Of a stretch of DNA of 64,000 bases, positions 49,007-61,391 are shown in pieces. The stretch is from Cycas panzhihuaensis. Its lineage: Eukaryota > Cycadophyta. A model generated the notes under the pieces. That model made no database searches. It saw only the letters and a list, made by a program, of their open reading frames with translations, and had not been told where the DNA came from. The first letter of the stretch is position 1, and each line of letters begins with the position of its first letter. The stretch lies in NCBI GenBank assembly GCA_023213395.1, contig CM041465.1, positions 146,389,741 through 146,453,740 of the forward strand, read 5' to 3'. Made by a program: the position numbers and the translations under genes.

Positions 49007-49184
49007 TATATTATATTTTCTTATGGATCATCCATTGAGGTTGTACATTATGTAGATCCATAATAGAAGCAACATACTATTTTTGTGTCAATCACCATTT
49101 GAAGAAAAATACTATCCAAATTTATTAGTAGCAAATATAAAGCTATGACAATAAAATGAAATAGCCTTGAGATGATGCCTTTGT
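49007..49184 (+). repeat. ~63-bp tandem repeat, right part, and G2 3' interior
   Basis: Continues the array broken at 37292 (AATAGAAGCAACATACTATT, then TTTTTGTGTCAATCACC). The remainder up to the polypurine tract is non-coding. Confidence 0.65.
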
Positions 49185-49197
49185 AAGGGAAGGAAAA
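49185..49197 (+). promoter_or_regulatory. G2 polypurine tract
   Basis: AAGGGAAGGAAAA directly before TGTAATGACCC. It primes plus-strand synthesis and marks the 3' LTR start. Confidence 0.7.
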
Positions 49198-50739
49198 TGT
49201 AATGACCCAATAAAATGCTTATCCATTTAATTAACTATAAATAAACAATGTCATAGATTGACTCTAATAGATAAGTAATATATAATATTTTGAGTCTATT
49301 TATCCCATATAAGATGTATGTTATTTATGTAATGCCAGGTATTGGGGATTCATCATTCCAAATTCTTGACTTCATAGGTAGTTAGTAGTTAGGGTTAGTC
49401 CACTAGATTTAAAATTACAGTAATATAAATGTGACTTTTTATTTGTCATTTACATAATAAAAAAGATAGCTAGATTATTCTTGATGGATAACATAGATGG
49501 GGGAGCACATGATATGGACAAAGGAGGAATGAAGGGGTGAACAAAAATGTAAGGGTTTTTGTAGAGCATAGAAATATAATTAATCTCTTCATGTATAGAA
49601 TGGTAGAGTTAAAGCTTTACTAGATAGTAAAACATACCTTCAACCTTCCCATAAATGAATTATTATTTATATGGACAATAAATATAGGGCTATGAAGATC
49701 TAAGTTAAAACTAAAAAGGAAGACTAATAAATGAGGTATTATGCATAATTTCATAAATGGGAAAATGAAGGAGATTATTTAAACATTTGATTTGTGAAAT
49801 ATAATTACAAGAAAACATAATGAGAAGCATTCGATAATTTTGCAAATCAAGGAATGAAGGAAAAATACAAAGGAAATGATATCACATCTTCACAATTTGA
49901 TTTTTGAGATAGGATAGACATATAATAGGGCACCAAACAAAGATACAAGGCATCTAATAATCTTGGAATCTAAACCATAAAAGGAATGGATAGTAACTAT
50001 TAATTCTTGAGAGGAATAGGAAATGAATGATTGTAAATAAAAATAATAAAAATACCATGATGTAGATCATTTATATAAAGGCGATTCAAATAGGTCCAAA
50101 TTTAAGAAGGAGGACCAATAGAGGCTTGAAAGGAGGATATTCATAATATTGAGCAAACTATTGAATAAAGCATAGTTCTAGATAGAGTAACATTAATTCA
50201 AATATAATTTTTACTATATATTATTCATAAAGAGAAGTAGATGTATATTCTACCTTATTTATTGAGTTGAGCATATGTTAGCATTATTCTTCAAGTTAGG
50301 CATATGATTATTTTGCCTTATTTATTGAGTTGGGCATATATTTATCCTATATTATTCATTAAGCTAGGTAGAAAAAGTTCTAAGAGAAAAGCAATATTGA
50401 AGAGAGTATGGTCTTGAATCTTAAGTAGGAATAATTTTCTAGTATAGAAGCATTCTTTAGCTTGGTTCTTTGAGAAAATAAATTTATAGGCATATTCTTA
50501 AACAATAACATATAAGAGAGGTGCATGCAAAACATTTGAAAAAATGTCTAAATAAGATGTGTGCATTAGTCTGGATGATAGTAGAATTTTAGAGCCATTA
50601 AATTAGCACTTAGAGTCATTATTAGGATTGTGTCTCCATCTTATTCAAGGTAAGTATTTGTTAAGTACATATACAAATGTGATCATTACCATTTCAATCT
50701 CATTGGACCTTCATGAAGGTTCTAAATTATAGATTTATT

Positions 50740-50900
50740 TGGAGGGTTTAGGTTGAGTGAGTCCCCATTCCCTAGGGATTGAGTGAGTCCTTATTAGTTA
50801 TATCTATATATATGAGGATTGAGTGTGTTCCCTTTAGTTATATCTATGTATATGAAAGTTGAGTGAGTCCCCTTTGGTTACTTTTATGTAAATGAAGTAA
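50740..50900 (+). repeat. Minisatellite 1, 3' LTR copy
   Basis: Same AGTGAGTCCCC..TTAGTTATATC units as at 8090-8250. Confidence 0.7.
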
Positions 50901-51169
50901 TGGCTATATAAGAAGGAGTACTACCTCATTCTTGGTTAGGTAGTATGGTATGAAACACACTTCTCATAAAGATGAGAGCGCGTAGTCCTCATCTAGATGT
51001 TATGTAGTATAAAATGCATATTATTTACATGTGAAACATGGTATGGGACATGTAAGGGCACATGTATAGATAGCCTAATAAGATTAACTTGACATTATGC
51101 ATATGTATTAGCATTCTATATAGAGTGAAAGTTGATTATAATAAGAAATTTAGTAGTGGGATGTTAGGT

Positions 51170-51560
51170 TTGACTGAGTATGCCCCTATGCTCTAGTTAT
51201 ATTAAATGGTTTCATTGGTCTTAAACTATAGAATGAGATAGGGTTAGTTACATATATCCCTATGCTCTGATTACATTATAATATGAGATAGGGTTGATTA
51301 CATATGCTCCTATGCTTTGGTTACATTATAGTATGAGATAGGGTTGATTGAGTATGCCCCTATGCTCTGGTTTTATTAGATGGTTTCATTAATGTTAAAC
51401 TATAGAATGAGATAGGGTTGACTACATATGCTCCTATGATTTCATTACATTATAGTATGAGATAGTATTAACTAAGTATACACTTCTACTCTGGTTATAT
51501 TAGATGGTTTCATTAGTGTTAAACTATAGAATGAGATAGGTTTGATTGAGTATGCCCCTA
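51170..51560 (+). repeat. Minisatellite 2, 3' LTR copy
   Basis: Same units as 8520-8935 (GAGTATGCCCCTATGCTCTG, GAGATAGGGTTGA), with different numbers and order of the short and long forms. Confidence 0.75.
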
Positions 51561-52164
51561 TTCTTTGATTATTTTAGATTACTTCATTGATATTAAATAC
51601 AACTAAAATGCATAATTGGAATTATAATAGGAATTTAAGAACTGGTACAACATTGTGATGTTTATAATATTTTTAATTTCTTCTATAATGATGTAATAAT
51701 AGGACTAGTTTGGGATTAAATGTAAAGTGGGTTACTAATACTATAGTGCCCATATCATATGCTCCACCTTAGGGGAACTTTCCTTTATAGGAATCTAAAT
51801 GTTTATGAGGTGAATTCCTCAGAAGTAATCTAGTTGGGCACACTCCTTTTAGTAAATTGATTGTGTGTATATTATTCTATTATTGTATATTATGTGAGAT
51901 GTCTCGTTGATGATCTATGTTGTTACGTTGCTTACCATTATCTTTGAATGCAATTTGCTAAAAAAGAAATTGTGATGATATGATATTTGATGTCATTTCT
52001 TATAATTTACATTGATGAGATTTAATGGTAAAAATAAATAACAGACACCTTTGATCACTTGAACTATTATCATCCACAGGCGTGTAATTTGTTATTTGTT
52101 GTGTATAATAAACAAACTTTAATTTGGTTTCCTTAGTTCAAGTGCTCCATAAGGCTATTATAAT

Positions 52165-53353
52165 TATTATAAAAACTATTTGCTCATTATCGCATAGATT
52201 ACAAAAAAATAATACCTTATGAAGTCAAATAAAATTCCTTAACTAGGAGTAATGAGAAGATGAGTTTGATATCTATTTATATTGTCATTGTTAAAAACAA
52301 ATTATTATACATTTTTTAACATATATTATTGGAAAAATATGGTTCTATTTCCTATTTTAATGCATATTATTAGGTTGACTAACTTTTTACTAGTTGTATT
52401 TTGTAGGTTAGTATGTTTACATGTAAGTATTTTTACTTTGTTTCTATTATCAGAGTGGTAGTGAATATGCTCTTCCAAAATATAAGTTAAAAGATCCTAG
52501 AGTATTAGTGCTTATCAACACCATTATATCATTGGAATATTATATCTCTAAGTTACCATTTTATCCATGTTTATTTATCAATGTCCTTTTTTAGTTTTAT
52601 TACATGGCATCAAAGCATTGTCCACATTTTTTGATATAGTATTAGAGTTTATAATGATATTGTTTTAAAACTAAATCAATATTTTTTAAGAATTTGTACC
52701 AACCAAATTGTTAAAATTTAAAGAAAGTGAAGATACTTGAAATTTGTGAAGAATAATGTGAAAAGATTATAACAACAAATCTTTTGCTTAAGGGAGTCCT
52801 CACATGATTTCTTATACCTGTTAATTATTTTTACATGAAAAATAAGATCTTATATTTATATTGCAGTATATTTATAATTATAATACATTTTTTTTCTAGT
52901 ATATTTTAAGAGAGTCTTATTATCATTTGTATCTGACTATTGGTTACCTTAAAACTATGTTGGACATCAGTATATACTGATAACGTTTGAGTTTTTTACT
53001 ATGTGGAGATGATTTTTACTCATATCTAAGATATAGGTTGATATTACACAATTTTATAATCTATCTCTAACATTCTTTAGTGATTAGAAAAAAAAAACAA
53101 CCTACTTTGAGCACTAAATCAATATAAAGAGGGTAAAATGATGATAGCTAAAAAATTAAAACAACATTCTCTATCTAGAAAAAAGGAAAAAATGATTTTC
53201 TTTAGTATTTATATTTATTGGGTTATATTTTGGAGACTTGGTCATCTAATCTTACCATTAAAAAAAAAATCCTAGATTTACTTCAAGGTTGACAAAAAAT
53301 AATTTGTAATGTATTATAATGGTAAAATTTCAAAACAAAAAGTGCAAGTCATA

Positions 53354-53392
<39 letters not shown>

Positions 53393-54496
53393 CCTACATA
53401 ATATTTTAAATCTTCCCCTAAGTTCTTTAGGGTAAGCCACAAACCTACTTCATGGTTGATAATGAATCAAAATTCTAAGTTTTAGCCTAATAACCAATGA
53501 TGCCATGAAGTTGAGAGAGTTTAGTTGCTAAAAAATATACAAGAAAGAATGGGTTGAATGATTCTCCCATTATCTTATAGGATAAGAAATAAGACTAGTT
53601 TCAAATATACTCTTATTATAAAATATTTGTCTAGCTAAATAATTTAACTTATTCTCAAAGTGTATTGTTTTGTTAATGAAGATGATGAACCATGTACATG
53701 AACATTCGTAAATTGAGAGATTTTGTCTAATGACTTTATCATAATAATTTTGACCATTATTAATTAAATATTATCTCCAATACCATGGTTTTTTCTTTTC
53801 ATATAACCATGCTTTAAGTCATGGAAAGAGCTAAGCTTAACTTTTTATTGTTTTATGCACAATTATAGTGTTGAACATAGTGGAACTATTACACTTTCAT
53901 TAAAATCATTAATATTTTTCTAATTATTATCAAATTTCATTAAGCCCACTTAGAAAATTATAAGTACATGTGATTGTAAACCTTCATGCTAACCCTATTT
54001 GTGATTTTTAATAGTATCTCTATGTTACAATCTATAAGTAATAAAAGAATTATTTTGGGCATATGCTCTTTTAATAAGGTTGTCCTTCCACCTATGTAGT
54101 TCAAATGAGTGATTTTTGCAATGCAGGATATAATCAACATTGCAAATTTTGTAAAACTTCTCTTATATCCTTCCTCTTTTGTTTTTGTAATTTTTTATCA
54201 TTTTATATTTGGTATATTTTTTGTAAATATCTATTTTATGTTATTATTTAATCTATCTTACAAATCTAACTTCTATTTTAGCAAAGTTTATTATGTAGTT
54301 ATACAAAAGTTTATTTTGTATCTTTTGGCAATTTACTTGTAATTCTAATTCTCCATTTTAGCAATTGTGTAAGTTTATGATTTTTATGAATCCCTAAGTT
54401 TTATTTTATGAAAATATTTTATTATAAATTTCTTTAAGCATATTCCATAATGGACTTAGATAGGTTACAGAAACATGAATAATTGTAAGGGGATAA
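52165..54496. other. Degraded repeat DNA right of G2
   Basis: No coding recognised. TTATTACA followed by TGGCATCAAAGCA near 52596-52616 looks like an LTR end with PBS, and a second PBS-like TAGTATTAGAG is ~30 bases on. It may be the start of an older element into which G2 fell. A short (AT)n array lies at 53356-53391. The two ~60-77-codon frames at 53958-54342 have no recognisable domain. Confidence 0.45.
53356..53391. repeat. (AT)n microsatellite
   Basis: About 18 AT units. Confidence 0.97.
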
Positions 54497-54733
54497 TGTT
54501 ATAAACCTCCTTAAGGATTAAATAATTATTCATTTAATGAGAATTTACCTAATGAAGGGTTGTGACTTTTATGTGAAGAGGCCATTACATTCATATAAAT
54601 TTAGCCTCATTGTATTATTGGACATCATCAATTTTTATCAATTCAATATAAATCAATTCTTTTACTATCCTATGTATGCATGCATACTCATTTATTGATT
54701 CCAATTTCTCAGTAATGGAATTGGTCCATTACA
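54497..54733 (+). repeat. 5' LTR of G3
   Basis: TGTTATAAACCTCC to ..GGTCCATTACA. TATA-like ATATAAAT at 54593-54600. Confidence 0.93.
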
Positions 54734-54735
54734 AG

Positions 54736-54748
54736 TGGTATCAGAGTG
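54736..54748 (+). promoter_or_regulatory. G3 primer binding site
   Basis: TGGTATCAGAGTG, two bases after the LTR. Confidence 0.8.
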
Positions 54749-56510
54749 AGTTCAACTAAGATCCATTAGATTCTTAGTGTTCATATCACTATTCTAGTGT
54801 TTCTAGTGATACAACATTGTAGTCATTCTCTCTATCTTCAAGTCATCTATAACTCTATCTAAGTAGCACAATATCTATGTATCAATCCCATACTATGATT
54901 GTGATAACCATTCTCTGTATCATCCTTTCATGTCATCATTCTTTGTTATCTCTATATTTTTGTATTATTACATTATAGTGTTTATTCCTCTTGCTCCCAT
55001 GTGGCTGTATAAGTGCCATTCTCTATTATATTCCTTAGCCTACCATTCCTTGTACTGGTCTTTCCTTTGTTTAGTAGTTGTTCCCTAAATATGATCACCG
55101 TTGCATCATTCGCTATCCATAGTCTGTCTCTTATTCTTATTTACTATAGACCTATCTGTTTATCTCTATTCTAGATCTACCATCCATGTAGTCTACCTTC
55201 ATCGGCGTCTTACTTCGTCTTCGAAAAATGTTGTGCAGAGTTAAAAAATTGATGCAGGGTGTAGTCATTTCATTGTATTAACATTAAGTGTCTCATTTTC
55301 ACTAACATAATAGATATTAATAATATCGATTATACATTATAGATATTATAGTTGATATTATAATTTAATTGTATAATTATTAGTTATAGTTGTAAAGTAT
55401 ATATTATGTCATGTTATATTTTGTTTATAATGTTATATATTTAATATTATATATTTAATACATTATATTACATGTATCATATAGTGCTAAAACTTCTTAT
55501 TTTAACATCATCATGTTTGATACGTAGTAATTGGGGTTAATACCTATGATATTTTAATTATATCTTCAATACCTTTTTAATATAATATACATCCATTTCT
55601 CAATAATTAATCCTGCCCATTAAATTATTCATAAGTCTTTTTTATTCTCATATTCTATACATTTGCCTTGATTAGTATCATCATCCAATTTACATCGTTT
55701 AGTATAGTAAGCCTTTAATATTATATATACTAATTAAAAAGTCATTTAAATAAGTTAAATCTTTCATTACTTCCTTTAAGGCAAACAGTTAATTATTGGT
55801 ACTTATATAGTTTTCATTTATTACTTTAATAAGGTCAAATATATAACTCTTATTATTTACTTTTATAAGTCACCATTTTTTTTTTTTTTTACCATTTATA
55901 TATCCTAATAATTAAATTAATTATTCTTTTTTCATTATTTACCATTAAGCAATTAGGTATAGTTAGGAATTAGACACACCATCAAGGGGGAATAAGGTTG
56001 TAATTACCTAATTAAATATCAACTTCAAATGAATTGACAAAGTTGTAAGCTTTTGACTATAGAGGCTAGTCAGTGGAGTCACACCTATACCATTATTAAA
56101 GTAATGAATACAGAATAAATTGCAGAGAATACCATCCAAAAAGATATCATTGAACCAATTACTCAAGCAGTCTGTGATGTAGTTTAGATATCAAACACCC
56201 TTCTGAATCATACTTTACACCAAATTTTAGATAAATTAACAATCATAACAATAAGTAGAAAGGAGGATATGATTGTTACTAATTTAGAAGACAAAGTAAT
56301 AAGTTATAAATCACACATCAGACATCAAACTATATAAAATTATATGGGTCCTTAAATATCTCTAATTAATTTTGAAAATGAAGCTATCAGAAAATATCTT
56401 AATGAATATTAGAATTTAACCCTTGAGGAACAGAAGATAGTGGGGTTTCAAGCATACTTCAATTTCCTATAAAGTATTCAAACACAAAAAAAGAAAACAT
56501 TAGAAAAAAT
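54749..56510 (+). other. G3 leader; possible coding remnant near its end
   Basis: Long A+T-rich leader with a 15-T run at 55876-55890. From about 56090 to 56510 one frame, with stops only at likely Gln codons, reads TIQKDIIEPITQAVCDVV, NLEDKV and KYLNEY. It may be the N-terminus of G3 gag or the tail of another element; I cannot tell which. Confidence 0.4.
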
Positions 56511-56923
56511 TATTGGAGTTAATAATCATCACTCCAGTCCCACCTTCCAACTAGGGGAGAACACCTCATCATCTTCAATTTACACATGTGGGTGCTCAAC
56601 ATGTATAGGTAAGTTAATGTTAATTTGAGTTAAGTTTATTTTATGTTAAGTTTGTATTATTTTATTGTAATTTAAATTTTAGGGGTTGAGGAGTTTCCCT
56701 CCTCCCCCAAAATTATACATATTGAGGGGTGTGTAACCCTGGTGTTTTTAGATACTACCAATATTGGACATTTATATTACTCTTCTCTATTAACATGGAT
56801 TGAATACAATGGGTTTTCTTATTTATACTACAACAATGTATTGAAATATTGATGTATTGAAGATTAGTTTATGTTCTACCCTATTCTCCTTACATATTAT
56901 TTCCTTTATTTGGTATCAGAGCT
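56511..56923 (+). repeat. Third LTR copy of the TG family, with PBS
   Basis: TATTGGAGTTAATAATCATCAC, CCCACC, TTTACACATGTGGGTGC, GAGG(A)GTTTCCCTCCTCCC, GTGTTTTTAGATA and the final TTTATTTGGTATCAGAGC (PBS at 56911) match the TG LTR and its downstream site in order. It is longer than the TG LTR. It lies inside G3 without an evident partner LTR. Confidence 0.7.
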
Positions 56924-56984
56924 TAATTTAGCTCCATTTTATTTCTAACAAAAATTACTATATAACTTTTAGTAAGGAGAAAAA

Positions 56985-59900
56985 ATTGCATGAGCCAAGG
57001 GTGTGGATCCAATAAATGGAAAATTACCTTTGCTTAGTGGAGATTGAACCAACATAGTAAGTTCCATTAGACACCTTTCACATGGATGGAATGACATGCA
57101 AATGATGGAAGTCTCTCGAATGAACTACTTTTCAAACTCAACTTCTAACCTGGAAGGAATTTGTACATTTATTCATCGAATAGTTTGAAACTATATCTGA
57201 TCATGATTATTATTATGAGAAGATTAAAACAAACTAGCTCTATGGAAGAATATAGTGTAGTGTTCATAAGATTAAGTTATATTTTAGAAGACATTCCCAT
57301 AAATCGACTTATCTAATTATATATAGATGGTTTAACCATTGAAATCTAGGTAGATATCAAAGTTCAAGAGCCTTAAGATTTGAATAAGATAATATAACTT
57401 GCCAAAATATAGGAAGGAAAGATTAATAAATTACAAAAAAAGAGAACAAGATCCTATATTTCTCCTTATGCTCGATTTATCCCTCCTTCAACAATATGAC
57501 CTAGTCTAGTACCTAGTAAAGTGACTTGACTAGTTAAACCCTTACTTTAAATGATAAGATTTGAGTAAGAAGAATTACGGAAAAAGAACCTATATTTCAG
57601 GTGTGCCAAAAAATGGACACCTAATCACAAATATTAGAAAAATCAGTTATATACAATCGAGTTATCCCCAGTGGTAGAAAGTGAGGAAATTGAAGAAAAT
57701 AATGATATGGAAAGTGGCCAAGAAAATATTTTTGAAAATTAGGAGTTCCAATATAACTAAGAGGAGCATGCCTTAAAATATCATTTTTGGCTATGAGTGA
57801 TATAATAAGATCTGATATGCTTAAACTACGGGGATTTATTAAAAATCAGGCTATTATAATTTTGATCGATCTCGTAAGTACTCATAATTTTATTGATAAA
57901 ATCTCAGCTCAATACTTAAAATTGTTTTCATCCAAAATGACTCCTTTTCAAGTAAGTGTTAGGGGTCTTGAAGTTATATTAGGATAAGGAATGATGGAAA
58001 ACCTTAAGATCTCAATAGGCGATGTCATTATTAAAGAAAATTTTTATGTATTAGATGTTGGTAGAGTAGATATTATTTTGGGAAGTCAGTGGTTAAGACC
58101 TTTGAGAACTTTTGAAATGAACCTTGAAGAATTATTTATGAGATATAAGAAAGAAGGAAGAACTATTGTTCTTTAAGGAGAGAAACTAGGAAATAGCTAA
58201 TTAATATCCTGTAAACGAATGGAAATATTAATCAAGAAAGGATATCATGGTATTATGGCCCAACTCTTTTCTATCTAACCAGAAACTAAGCCAACTACAC
58301 AAGAAAATAAACTTCAAAAAGTCATTAAAAAATATAAAGAAATTTTTCAAAATATTCTAGTGGAATTACCTCCAGATAAAGGATTTTAATATCAAATTGA
58401 ACTTGAAGCAGGTACTAATCCAATTGTTATCTAACCTTATAAACAACCACACTATTATTAAAATGAAATAAAAAAATTTGTACAAGATTTATTAGATCTA
58501 GGAGCAATAACCCCTAGTAAAATCCCTTTTTTAGCTCCTATAATCTTAGTAAGAAAAAAAAGATGGATCTTATCATATGTGCATTGACTACTGAGCATTA
58601 AATAAAGTTACAATAAAAAATAAATTTCCTATACCAAGGATTGATGAGCTACTTGACGAATTATAAGGAGTAGAATATTTTTCAAAATAGATTTAAAGTT
58701 GGGTTACCATCAAATTCGTATTAAACCATATGATATATATAAAACAACTTTTAGTACATACCATGGTCATTGTGAATTCAAGGTAATGCCCTTTAGCCTA
58801 ACTAATGCATCAACCACCTTCTAAGCTATAATGAATAAAGTTCTAAAGCCCTTCCTATGGAAATTTATCTTAGTCTTCTTTGATGACATATTAGTTTTTA
58901 GCAAAAAATAGGAAGAACAAGTGAACCATCTTGAAAAAGTACTAAGTATATTGAAGGAACATAAATTCTATACTAATAAATTAAAATGTTATTTTGGAAT
59001 GAAAGAAATAGAATATTTAGATTATCTCTTCTAAAAAGAAGGAATTAGAGCTGATCCAGAGAAAGTTAAGGTAATTCAAGAATGGCTAATACCAAAAAAT
59101 ATTATAAACCTCTAAGGATTTTTAGGGTTAATAGGGTATTATCAACGTTTTGTTAAAAATTATATGCAAAAAATAGCTGCCTTAACTTGTTTATTGAAAA
59201 AAGATTCTTTTCAATGGAATGAAGAAGTGACAAAGTGTTTTTGGATAAGTTAAGAAAATAATAACTTAGTTATTGATGCTAACATCACTAGATTTTCCTA
59301 AAATTTTTATAATAGAATGTGATGCATCTGGAATAGGAATTAGCATGGTATTAATGCAAGAAGGAAAACCCATCACATTTAAGAGTAGAAAGCTAAACAA
59401 CAGAGAAATTCTTAAATCTAGCTATGATAAGGAAATGTTGGCCATTATACACACTTTGGTTAAATAGGATCAATATCTATTAAGTAGCAAATTTATAGTT
59501 AAGACAAATCATAATAGTTTACAATATTTATTAAAACAAAAAGAATTATCCCCTATAGAACAAAAGTGAATAAGAAAATTTAAGTATTTGACTTTGACAT
59601 AACATACAACAAGGGTAAAAATAATGTGGTAGTTGATGCTTTATCTTGGAAAGATGAAGAAAGCATAGAATCTTAGCTAAAAGTTGTCTTAGTGATATAA
59701 CCAGTATAGATCATGGATTTACAATAAGAATATATAAAAGATCTTGACATTCAATAACTTATTCAAAGATTTCAACACGGAAAAGAAGATAAATTTGAAG
59801 GAAAAAATGATATTTTGTGGTATAAAAGATGGATATTCTTAGGCACAAACTTAGCTTTCCATGTCAAGATAATAAATGAAGCACATATAGTACATATAAC

Positions 59901-61150
59901 GAGACATGAAGGATTTTATAAAACATATCTTCGAGCTAAACAAACATTTTTCTAGAAGGGAATAAAAAAGAATATTAAGAAATTTATAACTAAATGCACA
60001 GTTTGTCAAGCTAATAAATATGAACGCATTGCTACTTCTAGACTGCTCTAACCTCTTCCTATTCTGCAACAAAAATGGGAAAGTATTAGCATGAATTTTA
60101 TCACTGATCTATTAAAATCTGAAGGGAAAGATGTTATTTATGTTATTGTGGATCATTTAATAAAATTTGCTCATTTTATACCTATTCAATCTAATTATAA
60201 AGCTCAATAATTAACTAAAATATTTGTCAAAGAAATTTACATATTACATAGATTTCCATAGACCATTATTAACGACAAAGATCCCAAATTCTTAAGTCAT
60301 TTCTGGCAATAAATGTTTCAACAAGTGGGTATAAAATTAGAAATGAGCACTAGTTATTATCCACAAACAGATGGTCAAACTAAAGCAGTTAATAAATATT
60401 TAGAGGATTACTTGCAAAAATATGTAGTAGATAAACAAAATTCATGGGTCAAATGGCTACATTTAGTTGCGACCTAGTATAATTCTTCTTATCATTCATC
60501 TATTAAAATAACCCTATATCAGGCATTATACAATTATCAACCAACTCAATTGAAGGATTGGTTAAATAAGGATAATAAGGTTTCGACAATTCATGATTAT
60601 CTCTAAGAATCACATAATATAATTCAAATATTAAAGTGATATTTAGAATCAGCTAGAAATCATATGAAACAACAAGCTGATAAACACTATATAGAGAGAA
60701 TATTCAAAGTTAGAGATTGGGTTTATGGAAGACTACAACCATACAAATAAGCATCATTAAAAAAATCTCAAAAGAAGAAATTGAGTCCTCAGTTTTATGG
60801 ACTTTTTCAGGTTAAACATAAAATTAGAGAAGTGGCTTATGCTTTAGATCTTCCAACTTCTAAATTGCATAATATATTTCATGTGTTGTGTCTTAAAAAG
60901 AAAATTAGAAATCATGTAAAAGTACAGACATAATTACCCCTATTAGATGAAGAATGCAAATTAATCCTTTTATGAGAAAGTATCCTTGAAGTTTGAGAAT
61001 AATAATTATGATCAAAGACTATTCAAGAATACTTGATCAAATGGAAATTGTTGCCTCTTGAAGATGCTTCCTAGGAGTTCTTTAATTTTATCAAGCTTCA
61101 TCCTAATTTAATAAATGAGAGTTTTATGAGTGAAACCTCTTAAGGGGGAG
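56985..61150 (+). pseudogene. G3 gag-pol polyprotein (chromovirus)
   Basis: Gag core: MENYLCLVEIEPT, LDTFHMDGM, LTWKEFVHLFIE and MEEYSVVFIRLSYILEDIP with LYIDGLTIEI. Protease (57787 on) has ILIDLVSTHNFI where ILIDSGSTHNFI is expected, so the DSG site is broken, then DVGRVDIILGSQWL. RT has [13 protein letters not shown] and an intact FFDDILVFS (~58880). RNase H has ECDASGIGIS (59273-59467). Integrase has FITDLL, IVDHLIKFAHFIPI and YYPQTDGQTKAVN. A chromodomain follows (SKTIQEYLIKWKLLPLEDAS, ~61015). Stops are frequent, mainly at Gln positions. The chromodomain would direct insertion to particular chromatin. Confidence 0.9.
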
Positions 61151-61154
61151 GAAT

Positions 61155-61391
61155 TATTATAAACCTCCTTAAGGATCAAATAATTGTTTATTTAATAAAA
61201 AGTTACCTAATGAAGGGTTGTGACTTTTTTGTGAAGAGGTCATTACATTCATGTAAATGTAGCCTCATTGTATCATTATACATCATCAATTTTTATCAAT
61301 TTAATATAAATCAATTCTTTTACTATCCTATGTATGCATGCATGTTCATCTATTGGTTGCAATTTTTCCATTGCAGAACTGGTCTATTACA
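61155..61391 (+). repeat. 3' LTR of G3
   Basis: TATTATAAACCTCC (TG decayed to TA) to ..GGTCTATTACA. Confidence 0.93.

Larger units (their letters stand above)
6975..52164 (+). mobile_element. Large LTR element with very long LTRs, multiply interrupted (G2)
   Basis: Two long direct repeats (6975-9517; 49608-52164 with its upstream 49198-49607) bound this unit. A PBS (TGGTATTAGAGCC, 9519) follows the first and a polypurine tract (AAGGGAAGGAAAA, 49185-49197) precedes the second, which starts TGTAATGACCC as many plant gypsy LTRs do. About 3.3 kb of its own internal DNA is left after removing L2, the outer copia and copia D. It holds a gag-like zinc-knuckle region but no polymerase, so I read it as a non-autonomous gypsy-type element. 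It expanded to over 45 kb through later insertions. Confidence 0.7.
49198..52164 (+). repeat. G2 3' LTR, complete (~2.97 kb)
   Basis: Starts TGTAATGACCC. From 49608 it is collinear with 6975-9517. The right end is placed by alignment with the 5' copy at its PBS and is uncertain by a few bases. It is very long and holds two minisatellites. Confidence 0.75.
54497..61391 (+). mobile_element. Complete Ty3/gypsy chromovirus (G3)
   Basis: Both LTRs are 237 bp (54497-54733, 61155-61391). The target duplication GATAA is perfect (54492-54496, 61392-61396). The PBS TGGTATCAGAGTG is at 54736 and the purine tract TTAAGGGGGAGGAA precedes the 3' LTR. Pol runs protease, RT, RNase H, integrase, chromodomain, in gypsy order. 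A foreign LTR copy sits in the leader/gag region. Confidence 0.93.

Noticed and set aside
52165-54496. A possible host gene between G2 and G3
   Set aside because: No open frame above 77 codons, no protein motif and no convincing exon pattern. Read as old repeat DNA.
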